A stretch of DNA of 64,000 nucleotides from positions 1 through 64,000 of the forward strand of contig CAVRUR010000016.1 of assembly GCA_963724365.1 (NCBI GenBank), read 5' to 3'. The first letter of the stretch is position 1, and each line of letters opens with the position of its first letter. The position numbers and the translations under genes were made by a program. Of this stretch, positions 25,560 to 35,066 are shown piece by piece. The notes under the pieces were generated by a model that had not been told where the DNA came from, made no database searches, and saw only the letters and a program-made list of their open reading frames with translations. This DNA comes from JALORV01 sp963724365 (GTDB taxonomy: Bacteria; Pseudomonadota; Gammaproteobacteria; Burkholderiales; Burkholderiaceae_F).

Positions 25560-26825
25560 TCAGGGCTGGTACGAGATGCGGTAAATCGCGCCCGCAAAGT
25601 CATCCGACACCAGCAACGAACCGTCCTTCATGACCGCGACGTCCACCGGCCGGCCGCGATACGTTCCTGTTGCGCTGTCGAGCCAGCCGTCGGCGAACAC
25701 CTCGGTCTTGTCGGCCGTGCCGTCGGCCTTGAGCGACGTGAACATCACGCGTGCCCCGATCGGCGTGGTGCGGTTCCAGGAGCCGTGCTGTGCCGAGAAG
25801 ATGCCGCCCTGGTACTTCGCCGGGAACTGCTTGCCGGTGTAGTGCGTCAGGCCCAGGTCGGCCGCATGCGCGTCCATGTAGACCTGCGGATCGGTAATGT
25901 TGGCCGGCAACGGGTCCTTGTCATAACCGTGCTCGGTGATCCGCGTCTTGCCCTGTTTCCACGGATAGCCGAAGAACTGGCCTGGCTTGGTGGCCCGGTT
26001 CAGTTCACCCGCGGGGATGTCGTCGCCCATGCCGTCGGTCTGGTTGTCGGTGAACCAGACCGAGCCGTCCTTCGGGCTGATGTCGATGCCCACCGAATTG
26101 CGAATTCCGGTCGCGTAAACCTCGCGCTTGGAGCCGTCGAACGGATTCATGCGCACGATGCCGCCGATACCCACCTTGTTGAACAGAGCGATCTTGTCGC
26201 GCGGCTGCACGTTGAACGGCTGGCCGAGCGTGATGTAGAGCATGCCGTCAGGCCCGACGCGACAGGTGCGCGCGTGGTGGTTGTACGACTCTTCCTCCTC
26301 CGGAATGAGCTTGCCCTGCGGGACCACTTCGATCACTGCGACGTCGGGACCTTCATAGAAGAACTCGGCGGCCGGGAAGTTGAGCACCCGGTTGTGTTCG
26401 ACCACGATCAGGAAGCCGTCCTTGGTCCAGCAAACGCCGTTGGGAACGCTGAACTTCAGCGAGGGAGCAAATTGCTTGACCTCGTCGGCCACATAGTCAC
26501 TGTTGCGATCGGTCACCGCCCACACGGCCGTCTTGCGCGTGCCGACGAACAGCATGTTGGTGCTCGGCGCGATCGCCATATGGCGCGCGTCGGGCACGAT
26601 CGCAAAGAGTTCAATCTTGAAGCCGGGCGGCAACTTGACCTTCTTCAGGTTCTCGCGCAAGGCATCGGCGTTCTTGCCCGTCTGTGGGATGGACGGGATA
26701 TTCGGGTCCGTGCCCGAGGCCCTCATCTGCTTGAGCTTCTCGATGTTCTGCTGAGCACTTACGTTGGCGAAGCTGCCGACCGCCAACGCAACCGCAATGG
26801 CAGTCGCCTTCCAGACCGGATTCAT
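25560..26825 (-). CDS. PQQ-dependent sugar (sorbosone-type) dehydrogenase, exported
   Basis: 421 residues from the ATG at 26825, five bases after GGGAGAA; a short upstream in-frame extension lacks a ribosome site. The signal peptide is MNPVWKATAIAVALAVGSF followed by ANVSAQ. The remainder is a six-bladed propeller of the glucose/sorbosone dehydrogenase family: PNGVCWTKDGFLIVVEH, TCRVGPDGMLYITLGQP, GIRNSVGIDISPKDGSVWF and the late FSAQHGSWNRTTPIGARV. These soluble enzymes use PQQ to oxidise sugars or alcohols in the periplasm. The substrate is not predictable. Cytochrome c follows by 4 bp. Confidence 0.85.
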   Translation of the reverse strand: MNPVWKATAIAVALAVGSFANVSAQQNIEKLKQMRASGTDPNIPSIPQTGKNADALRENLKKVKLPPGFKIELFAIVPDARHMAIAPSTNMLFVGTRKTAVWAVTDRNSDYVADEVKQFAPSLKFSVPNGVCWTKDGFLIVVEHNRVLNFPAAEFFYEGPDVAVIEVVPQGKLIPEEEESYNHHARTCRVGPDGMLYITLGQPFNVQPRDKIALFNKVGIGGIVRMNPFDGSKREVYATGIRNSVGIDISPKDGSVWFTDNQTDGMGDDIPAGELNRATKPGQFFGYPWKQGKTRITEHGYDKDPLPANITDPQVYMDAHAADLGLTHYTGKQFPAKYQGGIFSAQHGSWNRTTPIGARVMFTSLKADGTADKTEVFADGWLDSATGTYRGRPVDVAVMKDGSLLVSDDFAGAIYRISYQP

Positions 26826-26852
26826 GTGTTTCTCCCGTTGAGTCCCCATTGT

Positions 26853-26880
26853 TTTCTATGGTCACACTTCATGCGTGCAA
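26853..26880 (-). promoter_or_regulatory. Candidate promoter of the PQQ-dehydrogenase/cytochrome pair
   Basis: On the minus strand TTGCAC (26880-26875) and TAGAAA (26858-26853) are separated by 16 bp and lie 28 bp upstream of the start codon. The match to sigma-70 consensus is moderate. Confidence 0.35.
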
Positions 26881-27079
26881 CGAGCGCAGTCTAGGTAGCT
26901 GAGAGGGCCACCGCAATCGGGTGCGCAGCGAGCGGGCTGGCGCATCCCGCGAAGGCGCGAGCAGGGCCTGGATACGGGCAGTGCAGCTCCAGAGATTGTC
27001 AGCCACGCGTGCTGCGGTTACCGTCGGCAACTGCGATGAATCGAGCGAAGGCGCTCACTGACCACCTCGGAGGAAACCC

Positions 27080-27709
27080 TTGGTACTCGTCGGCATGCTT
27101 GACTCACCCTACGTGCGCCGCGTGGCGATTTCACTTCAGCTGCTCGGTCTGCAGTTCGAGCACCGGTCGGTCTCGGTCTTCCGCACTTTCGAGGAATTCC
27201 GCAAGATCAATCCCGTCGTCAAGGCGCCATCGCTGGTCTGTGATGACGGCGAGGTGCTGATGGATTCGACACTGATCCTCGAGTACGCGGAAGCCCTCGC
27301 GGCTCCCCGGCGTAGCCTCATGCCGACGAACATGGCTGCCCGCCAGCATGCGCTCCGCCTGATCGGTCTGTCGCTGGCAGCCTGTGAGAAGAGCGTCCAG
27401 ATCATTTATGAACGCAGTCTGCGGCCGGAAGACAAGTGGCACGAGCCGTGGATCACGCGGGTCACGGGGCAGTTGCGGGCTGCCTACGAAGCTCTTGAAG
27501 GTGAACTGCGAGCGCGCCCCCTCTCGGTATCGTCCAGTGCGATCGATCAGGCGGGCATTTCGACGGCAGTTGCCTGGCACTTCACGCAGCAGACCCTGCC
27601 CGAGTTGGTGCTGGCTGCAAACCACCCGAACCTGCAACTGGTTTCCGAGCGTGCCGAGGAACTGCCGGCCTTTATGGCGGCGCCGCACGGGTCCGGCACC
27701 TTTCGCTGA
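27080..27709 (+). CDS. Glutathione S-transferase family protein
   Basis: 209 residues from a TTG start close behind GGAGGAAA; the ATG at 27095 is an alternative. The thioredoxin-fold N-terminal domain has MLDSPYVRRVAISLQLLG, PSLVCDDGEVLMDSTLILEY with its conserved Pro and glutathione-contact Asp-Ser, and a helical C-terminal domain. It resembles small stress-type GSTs without an assigned substrate. It stands alone on the plus strand, 37 bp before the amidohydrolase. Confidence 0.82.
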   Translation: MVLVGMLDSPYVRRVAISLQLLGLQFEHRSVSVFRTFEEFRKINPVVKAPSLVCDDGEVLMDSTLILEYAEALAAPRRSLMPTNMAARQHALRLIGLSLAACEKSVQIIYERSLRPEDKWHEPWITRVTGQLRAAYEALEGELRARPLSVSSSAIDQAGISTAVAWHFTQQTLPELVLAANHPNLQLVSERAEELPAFMAAPHGSGTFR

Positions 27710-27745
27710 CGCGCTGTCCAGCCGAGCAGCACATCCGGAGACCCG

Positions 27746-28582
27746 ATGAAGAGACCACTCCTCCTGGCGGTGACGGCTGTCGCAGGGGTCGCGTGTCTTG
27801 CGCTACCTGTGACGGCGGAGTCTGCGGAGCTGCCGATCTTCGATGCCCACGTGCACTACAGCCATGACGCCTGGGAGATGCTGCCGCCGGAGGCTGCCCT
27901 CGAACTGGTGCGCAAGGCCGGCGTCAAGCGTGCCCTCGTTTCAAGCTCCGATGACGACGGTCAGCAACGACTGGTCCGGTTGGCGCCCGATGTCTTCCTG
28001 CCGTCGTTGCGTCCCTATCGTCGTCGCGGCGACGTGTCCACCTGGGCGCGCGATCCGTCCGTCATCCCCTACCTGGAGGAACGCCTGGCGAAATACCGCT
28101 ATGTGGCGATCGGCGAGTTTCATATCTACGGCGCCGACGTCGACCTGACCGTACCGCGGCGCATGATCGAACTCGCCCGCAAGCACGGGCTTGTGCTGCA
28201 CTCACACTCGGATGCAGACGCAATCGAACGGCAATTCAGCCAGTGGCCCCAGGCGCGCATCCTCTGGGCGCATGCCGGCTTCGCTTCGCCGGCCGATATC
28301 CGCGCGATGCTCAGGAAGCACAGCAACCTGTGGTGTGATCTGGCGTTTCGCAGCGAACACGGCGCAGGCGGCAAGCTCGATCCCGAGTGGCGGGCGCTGA
28401 TGCTCGAGTTTCCGGACCGGTTCATGGTCGGCACCGATACGTTTACGCCCGAACGCTGGCCGTTCATCGTCGAGCATGCGCGCTGGTCGCGTGCCTGGCT
28501 CTCCGATCTGCCGCCCGACGTGGCCGAGCGGATCGCGTACCGGAACGGTGAGGCACTGTTTGCAGGCGCCCTGGGCAAATGA
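27746..28582 (+). CDS. Exported amidohydrolase-2/TatD-like metal hydrolase
   Basis: 278 residues with a signal peptide (MKRPLLLAVTAVAGVACLA...). The barrel shows the metal motif FDAHVHYSHD at strand 1, GEFHIYG, LHSHSDAD, ILWAHAGF and MVGTDTF at the later strands, so most amidohydrolase metal ligands are present. A periplasmic location is unusual for the family. Its stop overlaps the next gene by ATGA, and it forms an operon with a YtkA-like protein and a MauG-like peroxidase. The substrate is unknown. Confidence 0.8.
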   Translation: MKRPLLLAVTAVAGVACLALPVTAESAELPIFDAHVHYSHDAWEMLPPEAALELVRKAGVKRALVSSSDDDGQQRLVRLAPDVFLPSLRPYRRRGDVSTWARDPSVIPYLEERLAKYRYVAIGEFHIYGADVDLTVPRRMIELARKHGLVLHSHSDADAIERQFSQWPQARILWAHAGFASPADIRAMLRKHSNLWCDLAFRSEHGAGGKLDPEWRALMLEFPDRFMVGTDTFTPERWPFIVEHARWSRAWLSDLPPDVAERIAYRNGEALFAGALGK

Positions 28583-28995
28583 CGGCGCGCTGGCGTCGGG
28601 CCGCAATGTTCACCGCTGCGCTGTCGAGCGCACACGGGTTCGCAATTGGCTGCGAGCCGGCGCCGATCGGCGCCGATGCGGTGCGTCTGGCCGGCCGCAA
28701 CTTTGTTGTCGACTGGCGGGCGGAACCTGCGCCGCTGCGGCTGGGTGAGTTCTTCGCGGTCGTCGTCAGTGCGTGCGAACGACAGGGTCAGCGGGTGTCC
28801 TCGGTGAAAGTGGACGCCACCATGCCGGCGCACCAGCACGGAATGAACTATGCCCCGACCGTGACGTCCGAAGCAGGAGGCCGCTTTCGGGCGAGCGGAT
28901 TGCTGCTGCACATGCCGGGGCGCTGGGAGTTCGCGTTCGATCTTGCCGGCGACGGTACGCGCGAAACGGTCCGTTCGATTGTCGAACTGAAGTGA
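28579..28995 (+). CDS. YtkA/FixH-like small exported protein
   Basis: 138 residues, start overlapping the amidohydrolase stop. A weak N-terminal signal is followed by a beta-sandwich-like domain. VDATMPAHQHGMNYAPTV, with clustered His and Met, and LLLHMPGRWEFAFDLAG match the YtkA-like domain found near copper and cytochrome genes. The His/Met pattern could bind copper; this is inference. It is immediately followed by a diheme peroxidase gene. Confidence 0.7.
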   Translation: MTARWRRAAMFTAALSSAHGFAIGCEPAPIGADAVRLAGRNFVVDWRAEPAPLRLGEFFAVVVSACERQGQRVSSVKVDATMPAHQHGMNYAPTVTSEAGGRFRASGLLLHMPGRWEFAFDLAGDGTRETVRSIVELK

Positions 28996-29016
28996 CGCAC
29001 CGGCAGGTGACCGGCC

Positions 29017-30537
29017 ATGCAACTTCGTTTCCGTGCAGTGCCGTTGCTCTTCGGCGCGCTGCTTCTTGGAGTGGCCTCGCTGGCGCAGTCGCGGCTGTCT
29101 CCCGAGGAAATCGAACGCGTTCTGTCGTTCGGGCCGTGGCCGCCTGCGGCGACGAAGGATCCAGGCAATCACGTGTCAGGCGATGCGGCGGCCGTGGAAC
29201 TCGGACGGAGGCTTTTCTTCGACGCTCGCCTGTCCCGCGTTGGCTACATCACCTGCGTGTCGTGCCATCAGCCGGATCGCGCCTGGGGTGACGGCAAGGC
29301 CCGGGCGCATGGACTGGCGGACGTCGACCGCAATACGCCCACGCTGGCGAACCTCCGGCTGGCTCGCTGGTACGGATGGAGCGGTGCCAGTGACAGCCTG
29401 TGGATGGCCAGCCTGCGGCCGATCCTCGACGAGCGCGAGCTTGATTCCACACCGGCGCACATCCGACACCTCTATGTGCGCGAACCGGAGCTGGCGTGCT
29501 GGTACCGGCGCGCGTTCGGCCGCCCCGCGGACGACACCCGTGACGATGACGTGACCGTGCTCGTCAACAGCGGCAAGGCCCTTGCTGCGTTTCAGGAAAC
29601 GCTGATCACCGGGCGCACGCCGTTTGACGAGTACCGCGATGCACTAGCCCGCGGCGACAGCGCGACGGCGGCCGGGTACCCCGCAGCCGCCGTGCGCGGG
29701 CTGCAGCTGTTCATCGGCCGCGGCAACTGCGTGCTTTGCCATAACGGACCGAATTTCAGCAACGGCGAGTTCCATTCCACCGGCGTTGGTCATTTCATCG
29801 CTCGCGGCCGGGCCGACGGCGGGCGCTTCGAGGGCATCGAGGCGGTGAAGACCAGCCCATACAACCTTCTGTCGAAGTTCAACGACGACGCCTCGCGCAC
29901 CAACACCACACCGATCCGTAACGTCGTGCTCTCGTCGCGCAACTGGGGAGAGTTCCGGACACCGTCCCTGCGCAATGTCGCCGTGACGGCGCCATACATG
30001 CACAACGGCAGCCTCGACACGTTGCGGGACGTCATCAGGCACTACTCGGAACTGGACGAAGAGCGTCTGCATGCCGATGGCGAAAAACTGTTGCGCGCCC
30101 TGAAGCTGAGCGACACCGAGATCGAGGACTTGCTCGCGTTCCTCGGGACGCTGACTGATCAGCATGGCGCCGACCGGCCAAGACCTCGGTCGGCGCCGGG
30201 CTGCGATCCCGAGGAGTTGCCGACGTCAGTCGACCGACCGCCGGTCGGTTTGGTCAGTGCGCCCACCCCGCGTTCGCGTCGGCAGCGATCCGCAAGTCGA
30301 TTTCGAGGGATCGGGCAATTCGCCGGACCTCATACTGGCCGATGCTTGAAATCCGCACGCAAATTGATATCGGCGCCTCGGCGTCGCTGGTCTGGGGCAT
30401 CCTCACCGACTTTGGTTCGTACCGCCGCTGGAATCCCTTTGTGCGGGCAATTCTCGGTCAGGCGCAGATTGGAAACTCGATCGAGATCTCTCAGGATGTT
30501 GCAGCTTTCGGCAGCTCGACGTTTCGCGCGACGCTGA
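29017..30537 (+). CDS. MauG-like diheme cytochrome c peroxidase with doubtful C-terminal tail
   Basis: A signal peptide is followed by two heme c sites, Cys80-Val-Ser-Cys83-His84 and Cys238-Val-Leu-Cys241-His242. The conserved FRTPSLRNVAVTAPYMHNGS segment places it in the CCP/MauG family. Homologues end after a helix like EDLLAFLGTLT, which here stops at residue 380 (about 30157). The frame then continues for 126 residues of Arg/Pro-rich sequence and overlaps the next gene by 196 bp. Both other frames meet a stop at once after 30157, so the real end is probably there and the tail reflects an indel or a lost stop. The role may be peroxide removal or oxidation of a partner protein. Confidence 0.8.
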   Translation: MQLRFRAVPLLFGALLLGVASLAQSRLSPEEIERVLSFGPWPPAATKDPGNHVSGDAAAVELGRRLFFDARLSRVGYITCVSCHQPDRAWGDGKARAHGLADVDRNTPTLANLRLARWYGWSGASDSLWMASLRPILDERELDSTPAHIRHLYVREPELACWYRRAFGRPADDTRDDDVTVLVNSGKALAAFQETLITGRTPFDEYRDALARGDSATAAGYPAAAVRGLQLFIGRGNCVLCHNGPNFSNGEFHSTGVGHFIARGRADGGRFEGIEAVKTSPYNLLSKFNDDASRTNTTPIRNVVLSSRNWGEFRTPSLRNVAVTAPYMHNGSLDTLRDVIRHYSELDEERLHADGEKLLRALKLSDTEIEDLLAFLGTLTDQHGADRPRPRSAPGCDPEELPTSVDRPPVGLVSAPTPRSRRQRSASRFRGIGQFAGPHTGRCLKSARKLISAPRRRWSGASSPTLVRTAAGIPLCGQFSVRRRLETRSRSLRMLQLSAARRFARR

Positions 30538-30839
30538 CCCATGTGCGCGAGCCGCGCGAATTGCGCTGGTTCGGGCGCTGGACCGTGCCCGGCCTGTACT
30601 CCGCGGAACACCGATTCGCGATCGAATCGCTGCCCACCGGCGGCGTTCGACTTCACAACGGCGAGCAGTACCGCGGCGCCGTCGTCCCGATGGTGCAGCG
30701 CCGCCTGCAGCAGATCATCGAGCCCGCATTCGCTGCGATGAATGTCGCTCTGAAGCGACGCGCCGAACGCGCGGAGGAGCCCGGCGCCCCGGCCACGCTG
30801 GATACACGTCAGTACGCCGATCAGGACCGCAGAAGCTGA
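30342..30839 (+). CDS. SRPBCC (START/Bet v1-like) domain protein
   Basis: 165 residues. The N-terminal IDIGASASLVWGILTDFGSYRRWNPF, the central LRWFGRWTVPGLYSAEHRF and the C-terminal amphipathic helix define the SRPBCC hydrophobic-pocket fold (polyketide-cyclase-like subgroup). These bind or modify lipids or aromatic compounds; the ligand is not predictable. It is the last gene of the plus-strand group before the convergent ABC importer genes. Confidence 0.8.
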   Translation: MLEIRTQIDIGASASLVWGILTDFGSYRRWNPFVRAILGQAQIGNSIEISQDVAAFGSSTFRATLTHVREPRELRWFGRWTVPGLYSAEHRFAIESLPTGGVRLHNGEQYRGAVVPMVQRRLQQIIEPAFAAMNVALKRRAERAEEPGAPATLDTRQYADQDRRS

Positions 30840-30896
30840 CCAGCCGTCGCGTCGACGTCGACAGATCTGCCCGGCGCGCCCATTAGCCAGGAACGA

Positions 30897-31953
30897 TCAG
30901 ACGAGAACCCGGACCTCATCCGGATCGATGCCGATCTGCACGCGCATGCCCGGCGAGTAGATCGGTGTCGCCGACAGGTGCGGCAGCGTCAGCAGTCAGC
31001 AGCGGTAGGCCCGATACGCACGCCATAGCGCGTGAACTCGCCGAGGAACTCGCTTTCCTGCACGAGCGCCGTCGAACCAGATGCGCCGCGCGTCGCGCTG
31101 CCGGCGATCGTCATGGCGTGCGGCCGGACGACATTGCCGTGCCGGGTACACGGCCTGCGTCAACGGGAATGTCGCCGAGTCCGATCGGCGACGAACACGC
31201 TCGCGCCGGGTCGGCGCGACCGGGCAGCAGATTGGTGCTTCCGACGAATTCGGCGACGAACCGGTTCGCGGGCGTATCGAAAAGCTCGTCGCGGTGTGCC
31301 GACCTGCTGCAGCACTCCGGCCTCGAGCACGGCCATGCGATCGGCCGTCGTCATCGCCTCTTCCTGGTCGTGCGTGACGAAGATCGTCGTGATGCCGAGC
31401 GCGCGCTGCAGCCGCTTCAGTTCGAGCCGCATCTGCTCGCGCAGCTTCTTGTCGAGGTTCGACAGCGGCTCGTCGAGCAGCAGCACCTGCGGCTCGATGA
31501 CGATGGTGCGCGCGAGCGCGACGCGCTGCTGCTGGCCGCCCGACAGCTGGTTCGGACGGCGCCTGGCGTAGTCGGCCAGTCCGACCAGCGCGAGCGCCTC
31601 GCCGACGCGACGGCGGATCTCGTCGCGCGGCGACGCGCCGTTCGACCAGGCCGAAGGCGACGTTGTCGTACACCGTCAGGTGCGGCCACAGCGCGTAACT
31701 CTGGAACACCATGCCGATGTTGCGTGCGTGCGGCGGCACGCCGGTGATGTCGCGGCCGTCGACCAGCAGCCGTGCCGCGGTTGTGCTGGTTGAAGCCGGC
31801 AATCAGCCGCAGCAGCGTCGACTTGCCGGAGCCCGACGGGCCGAGCAGCGCGAAGAACTCGCCAGGCTCGATCGCGAGCGTGATGTCCTTCAGCACCTGG
31901 TTGGTGCCGTAGGCCAGCCCGATGCCGATGCATTCGACGGCGACGGCTTTCAT
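30897..31953 (-). pseudogene. ABC importer ATPase (ferric iron/putrescine type), multiply frameshifted
   Basis: ATG at 31953 overlaps the permease stop. The protein can be followed through frames in order: GPSGSGKSTLLRLIAGF (Walker A), then LLVDGRDITGVPPHARNIG, then LGLADYA-like helices, LLLDEPLSNLDKKLREQM (Walker B), TTIFVTHDQEEAMTTAD, and a TOBE-like tail ending in PDEVRVLV with a stop at 30897. Shifts occur near 31770, 31640 and 31290 (one extra base each) and near 31140 and 31010 (net +2 or -1). As sequenced no intact ATPase can be made. The intact family member would have about 350 residues. Confidence 0.75.
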
Positions 31954-33691
31954 CGTTTCGGCTCCAGAGTTCGATGCGCCCGCTCGACGAGCAGGTGCGA
32001 AAGATACGTGCCGATCGCCACCGTCAGCACCAGCAGCACGCCCAGCGCGGCACCGGGCCCGCGCCCGGCGACCGATTGCATGTAAAGGTAGATGCCGTAG
32101 CTCATCGGCGCCTGTGATTCCTTCACCACCAGCAGGATCGTCGCCGACAGTTCGACGGCGGCCGTGATGAAGCTCGAGACGAAGCCGGCGAGGATGCCGC
32201 CGGCCATCAGCGGGATGACGATGCGGCGGACGGTGCGCCACTGGCTGGCGCCCAGCATCTCGGCCGCCTCTTCGAGGCTGACGTTGATCTGCTGCAGGGC
32301 TGCCATGCACGAGCGCAAGCGCGTACGGCAGGCGGCGCACGGCGTAGGCCAGCATGATCAGCACCCAGACCTGTGTCACCTGCACGCCGCCGATCTCGAC
32401 ACCCTGGAAGGTGCGCAGGTAGCCGATCGCCAGCACGATGCCCGGTACGGCAATCGCCGCACTCGCCGCAAAGTCGAGCCACTGGCGCCCCGGAATGCGC
32501 GTGCGCAGGATCAGGTACGCGATCGCCGTGCCGATGACGACGTCGATCAGCGCCGCCAGGCCGCAGTACAGCAGCGTGTTGCGGATCATGCCGCTCGAGT
32601 CCTCGAACACGGTGGCGTAGTTGGCCAGGGTCCAGGCGTCGGGCAGCACCGAGTAGCTCCAGACCTTGGCGAACGACAGCACCAGCAGGCCCAGGTGCGG
32701 GCTCAGCACGACCAGCAGCACGAGGATGATGGCGCGCGTACGCGAGCGCCGATTCCCACGGCTTCAGCCGCCGCCGGGCGATGCCGGCGCCGCCCTTCTG
32801 CAGCGTCGAGTAGTCCTTGCCCTTCATCACGCGCACCGAGAGCCAGAGCGCAAGGATCGAGAACGCGATCATGATCACGCTGATCACGTAGCCCAGCGGG
32901 TCTTCGAGGCCGACCTGCGTGATGCGCAGGTAGGCCTGCGGCGCCAGCAGGTTGGTCTGTCCGAGCACCAGCGGCGTGCCGAGGTCGTCGAACACCTTGA
33001 CGAAGACCAGCGCCGCGCCCGCGAGATAACCGGGCATGGCCAGCGGAAAGACGACGCGCCGGAACAGGCGCCAGCCGCGCGCGCCGAGGTTGAGCGCGGC
33101 TTCCTCCATCGCCCCGTCGATCGCGCGCAGCGAGACGATCAGGTTCATCAGGATGAACGGGAAGTAGTGCAGGCTCTCGACGAAGATGACGCCGGTGAGC
33201 CCCTGCATGATCGGGATCGAGAAGCCGAAGTGGTCCTCGAGCAGCAGATTGACCGAGCCCGAGCGCCCGAACACCAGCTGCATCGCGACCGCGCCGACGA
33301 AGGGCGGCATGATCAGCGGCAGCACACCGAGCGTCTGGATCAGGGCCGCGCCGCGAAACTGGAAGCGCACCGTCAGGTACGCCAGCGGCACGGCGATGAG
33401 CGAGGCGACGATGACGCTGACGGTGGCGACGTAAAGCGAGTTGAAGAACGACTCGCGCATCAGGCCGGTCGAGAAGAACGTCGCGAAGTGACCGAGCGTG
33501 AAGCTGCCGTCGCCGTCGCGGAAGGCGGTGACGAAGACAGTGCCGACCGGAACGATCAGCAGCAGCAGCAGGAAGGCGGCGATCGCCGCCAGCACCAGCA
33601 GCGATCGCCAGGAGGCGCCGAAGCGGCGTTGCAGCCGCTCGGCCAACTGGTGTTGCGCGGCACCGCCAGCGGCACCGAGCATGGCCGCCAT
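31950..33691 (-). pseudogene. ABC importer permease (FbpB/ThiP-like, double length), frameshifted twice
   Basis: The fused two-module permease starts at an ATG at 33691 (or 33682). Module 1 has its transmembrane helices and the EAA loop (GAMEEAALNLGARGWRLFRR). Near 32735 one extra base moves the reading frame before LLVVLSPHLGLLVLSFAKVW. Near 32316 another extra base moves it again before ALQQINVSLEEAAEMLGASQ, the second EAA loop. With both corrected the protein is about 580 residues and ends at 31950, overlapping the ATPase start. The family moves ferric iron, phosphonate or polyamines. Confidence 0.75.
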
Positions 33692-33707
33692 CAGGGACGA
33701 GACGGCG

Positions 33708-35066
33708 CTACTTGATCAGGCCAGCGGCCTGCTGCGCGAGGTCGACCGCCTTGCCGTAGTTCTCGCGCGCCTTGCGGTTCCAGCTCTCCTCGAGGCCGGT
33801 GATCTGCTTGGAGACCGCGACTTCCTTCTTGTTCGACGCGAAGAGCTTCAGGAAGTCCGGTTGCGCGGCGAGCGAGGCGGAGACGATCGGCGTGAAGGCC
33901 AGTTCACGCGCCTGGCGGATCAGGTCCGCGGCCTGCGCATTCGGCTTGCCGCTGGCCGCGAGCTTCGCTTCGGCGGTCTGGATCGCCTTGGTCGCGGCCT
34001 GCAGTTCCTTCAGGCGGAAAGTGATCGTCTGGTCGAACAGCGAGTGCACCAGCGAGTAGCGGTCTTCGGAAAGATCGGCATTGAAGTTGACCTTGGCGCG
34101 CTTGACGATCGCCTGCGGGTCCGGATAGCCGGCCGGAACCTTCGCGCCCAGCGTGGCGTAGGGCAGTACCGGCAGTCGCGAGATCGCCGGCTGCAGCAGC
34201 AGTTCCTGTCCCGGCTGGCTCAGCGTGAACTGCACGAACTTCTTCGCCTCGGCCGTGTTCTTGCCGCCCGCGATCAGCGCGATGTTGGCCGGCACGATCG
34301 ACGTCACGGCCGGATAGACGAATTCGACCGGGAAGCCCGAGTTCTTGCCGGCGAGGCCGAAGAAGTCGATGACCGGGCCGCCGCCGAACTGGCCATTGTT
34401 GATGCCGTCGGGCACGCCGAAGCTGCGCTCGGTGACCTGCGCGCTGTTGCCGGCCATCTGCAGGATCTGGCTCCAGCCCTTGTCCCAGCCTTCGCCCTGA
34501 AGGATCGTCTCGACCGTCAGGTGCATCGTGCCGGAGCGCGACGGCGCGGTCATCGCCACGTGGCCATGCCACTGCGGCGCCAGCAGGTCGGTCCACTCCT
34601 TCGGCGCGGCCAGCTTGTTCGCCTTCAGGTAGCGGGTGTTGTACATGATCCCGTAGCCCGCCAGCGCCTGGCCCTTGTAGTAGCCCTGCGGATCGTTGAT
34701 CGGGTAGTTGCCGATCTTGGCGGGAATCGCCTTGTTGTCGATGTCGGTGGCGGCGACCAGCAGCTTGTCGCGCTTGAGTACCTCGAATGCGTCGGGGGCC
34801 GAGGCCCAGAACACATCCGGTCGCTGGCCGGCCGCGGTCTCGCGCACGAAGGCGATGCCCGCCACCGTGCTCTTGTTCAGGATCTCGATCGTGATGTCCG
34901 GATTGGCCTTCTCGAACGCGGCCTTGTAGGCCGCGGTCAGTTCCTTCGGGAACGATGTGATGACCGTTACGGTGCCCGCGAGGGCAGCGCCCGATGCCAG
35001 TGCCAGAACGAGTCCTGCGATCAATCGGGTGAAGAGCAGGGTGGGGAACGTGCGGCGGACCATCAT
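33708..35066 (-). CDS. Periplasmic substrate-binding protein of the ABC importer
   Basis: 452 residues with signal peptide ending ALASGAALAG; the second ATG at 35063 has the better spacing from AAGGAG. It is a class II (AfuA/FutA/PotD-like) binding protein: VTVITSFPKELTAAYKAAF, DVFWASAPDAFEVLKRD, ITDPQGYYKGQA-like and EWTDLLAPQWHGHVAM segments. A C-terminal extension of about 100 residues after the standard fold is rich in Ala/Lys helices. Its two partner genes downstream are broken as sequenced, although this gene is intact. The substrate is uncertain. Confidence 0.85.
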   Translation of the reverse strand: MMVRRTFPTLLFTRLIAGLVLALASGAALAGTVTVITSFPKELTAAYKAAFEKANPDITIEILNKSTVAGIAFVRETAAGQRPDVFWASAPDAFEVLKRDKLLVAATDIDNKAIPAKIGNYPINDPQGYYKGQALAGYGIMYNTRYLKANKLAAPKEWTDLLAPQWHGHVAMTAPSRSGTMHLTVETILQGEGWDKGWSQILQMAGNSAQVTERSFGVPDGINNGQFGGGPVIDFFGLAGKNSGFPVEFVYPAVTSIVPANIALIAGGKNTAEAKKFVQFTLSQPGQELLLQPAISRLPVLPYATLGAKVPAGYPDPQAIVKRAKVNFNADLSEDRYSLVHSLFDQTITFRLKELQAATKAIQTAEAKLAASGKPNAQAADLIRQARELAFTPIVSASLAAQPDFLKLFASNKKEVAVSKQITGLEESWNRKARENYGKAVDLAQQAAGLIK

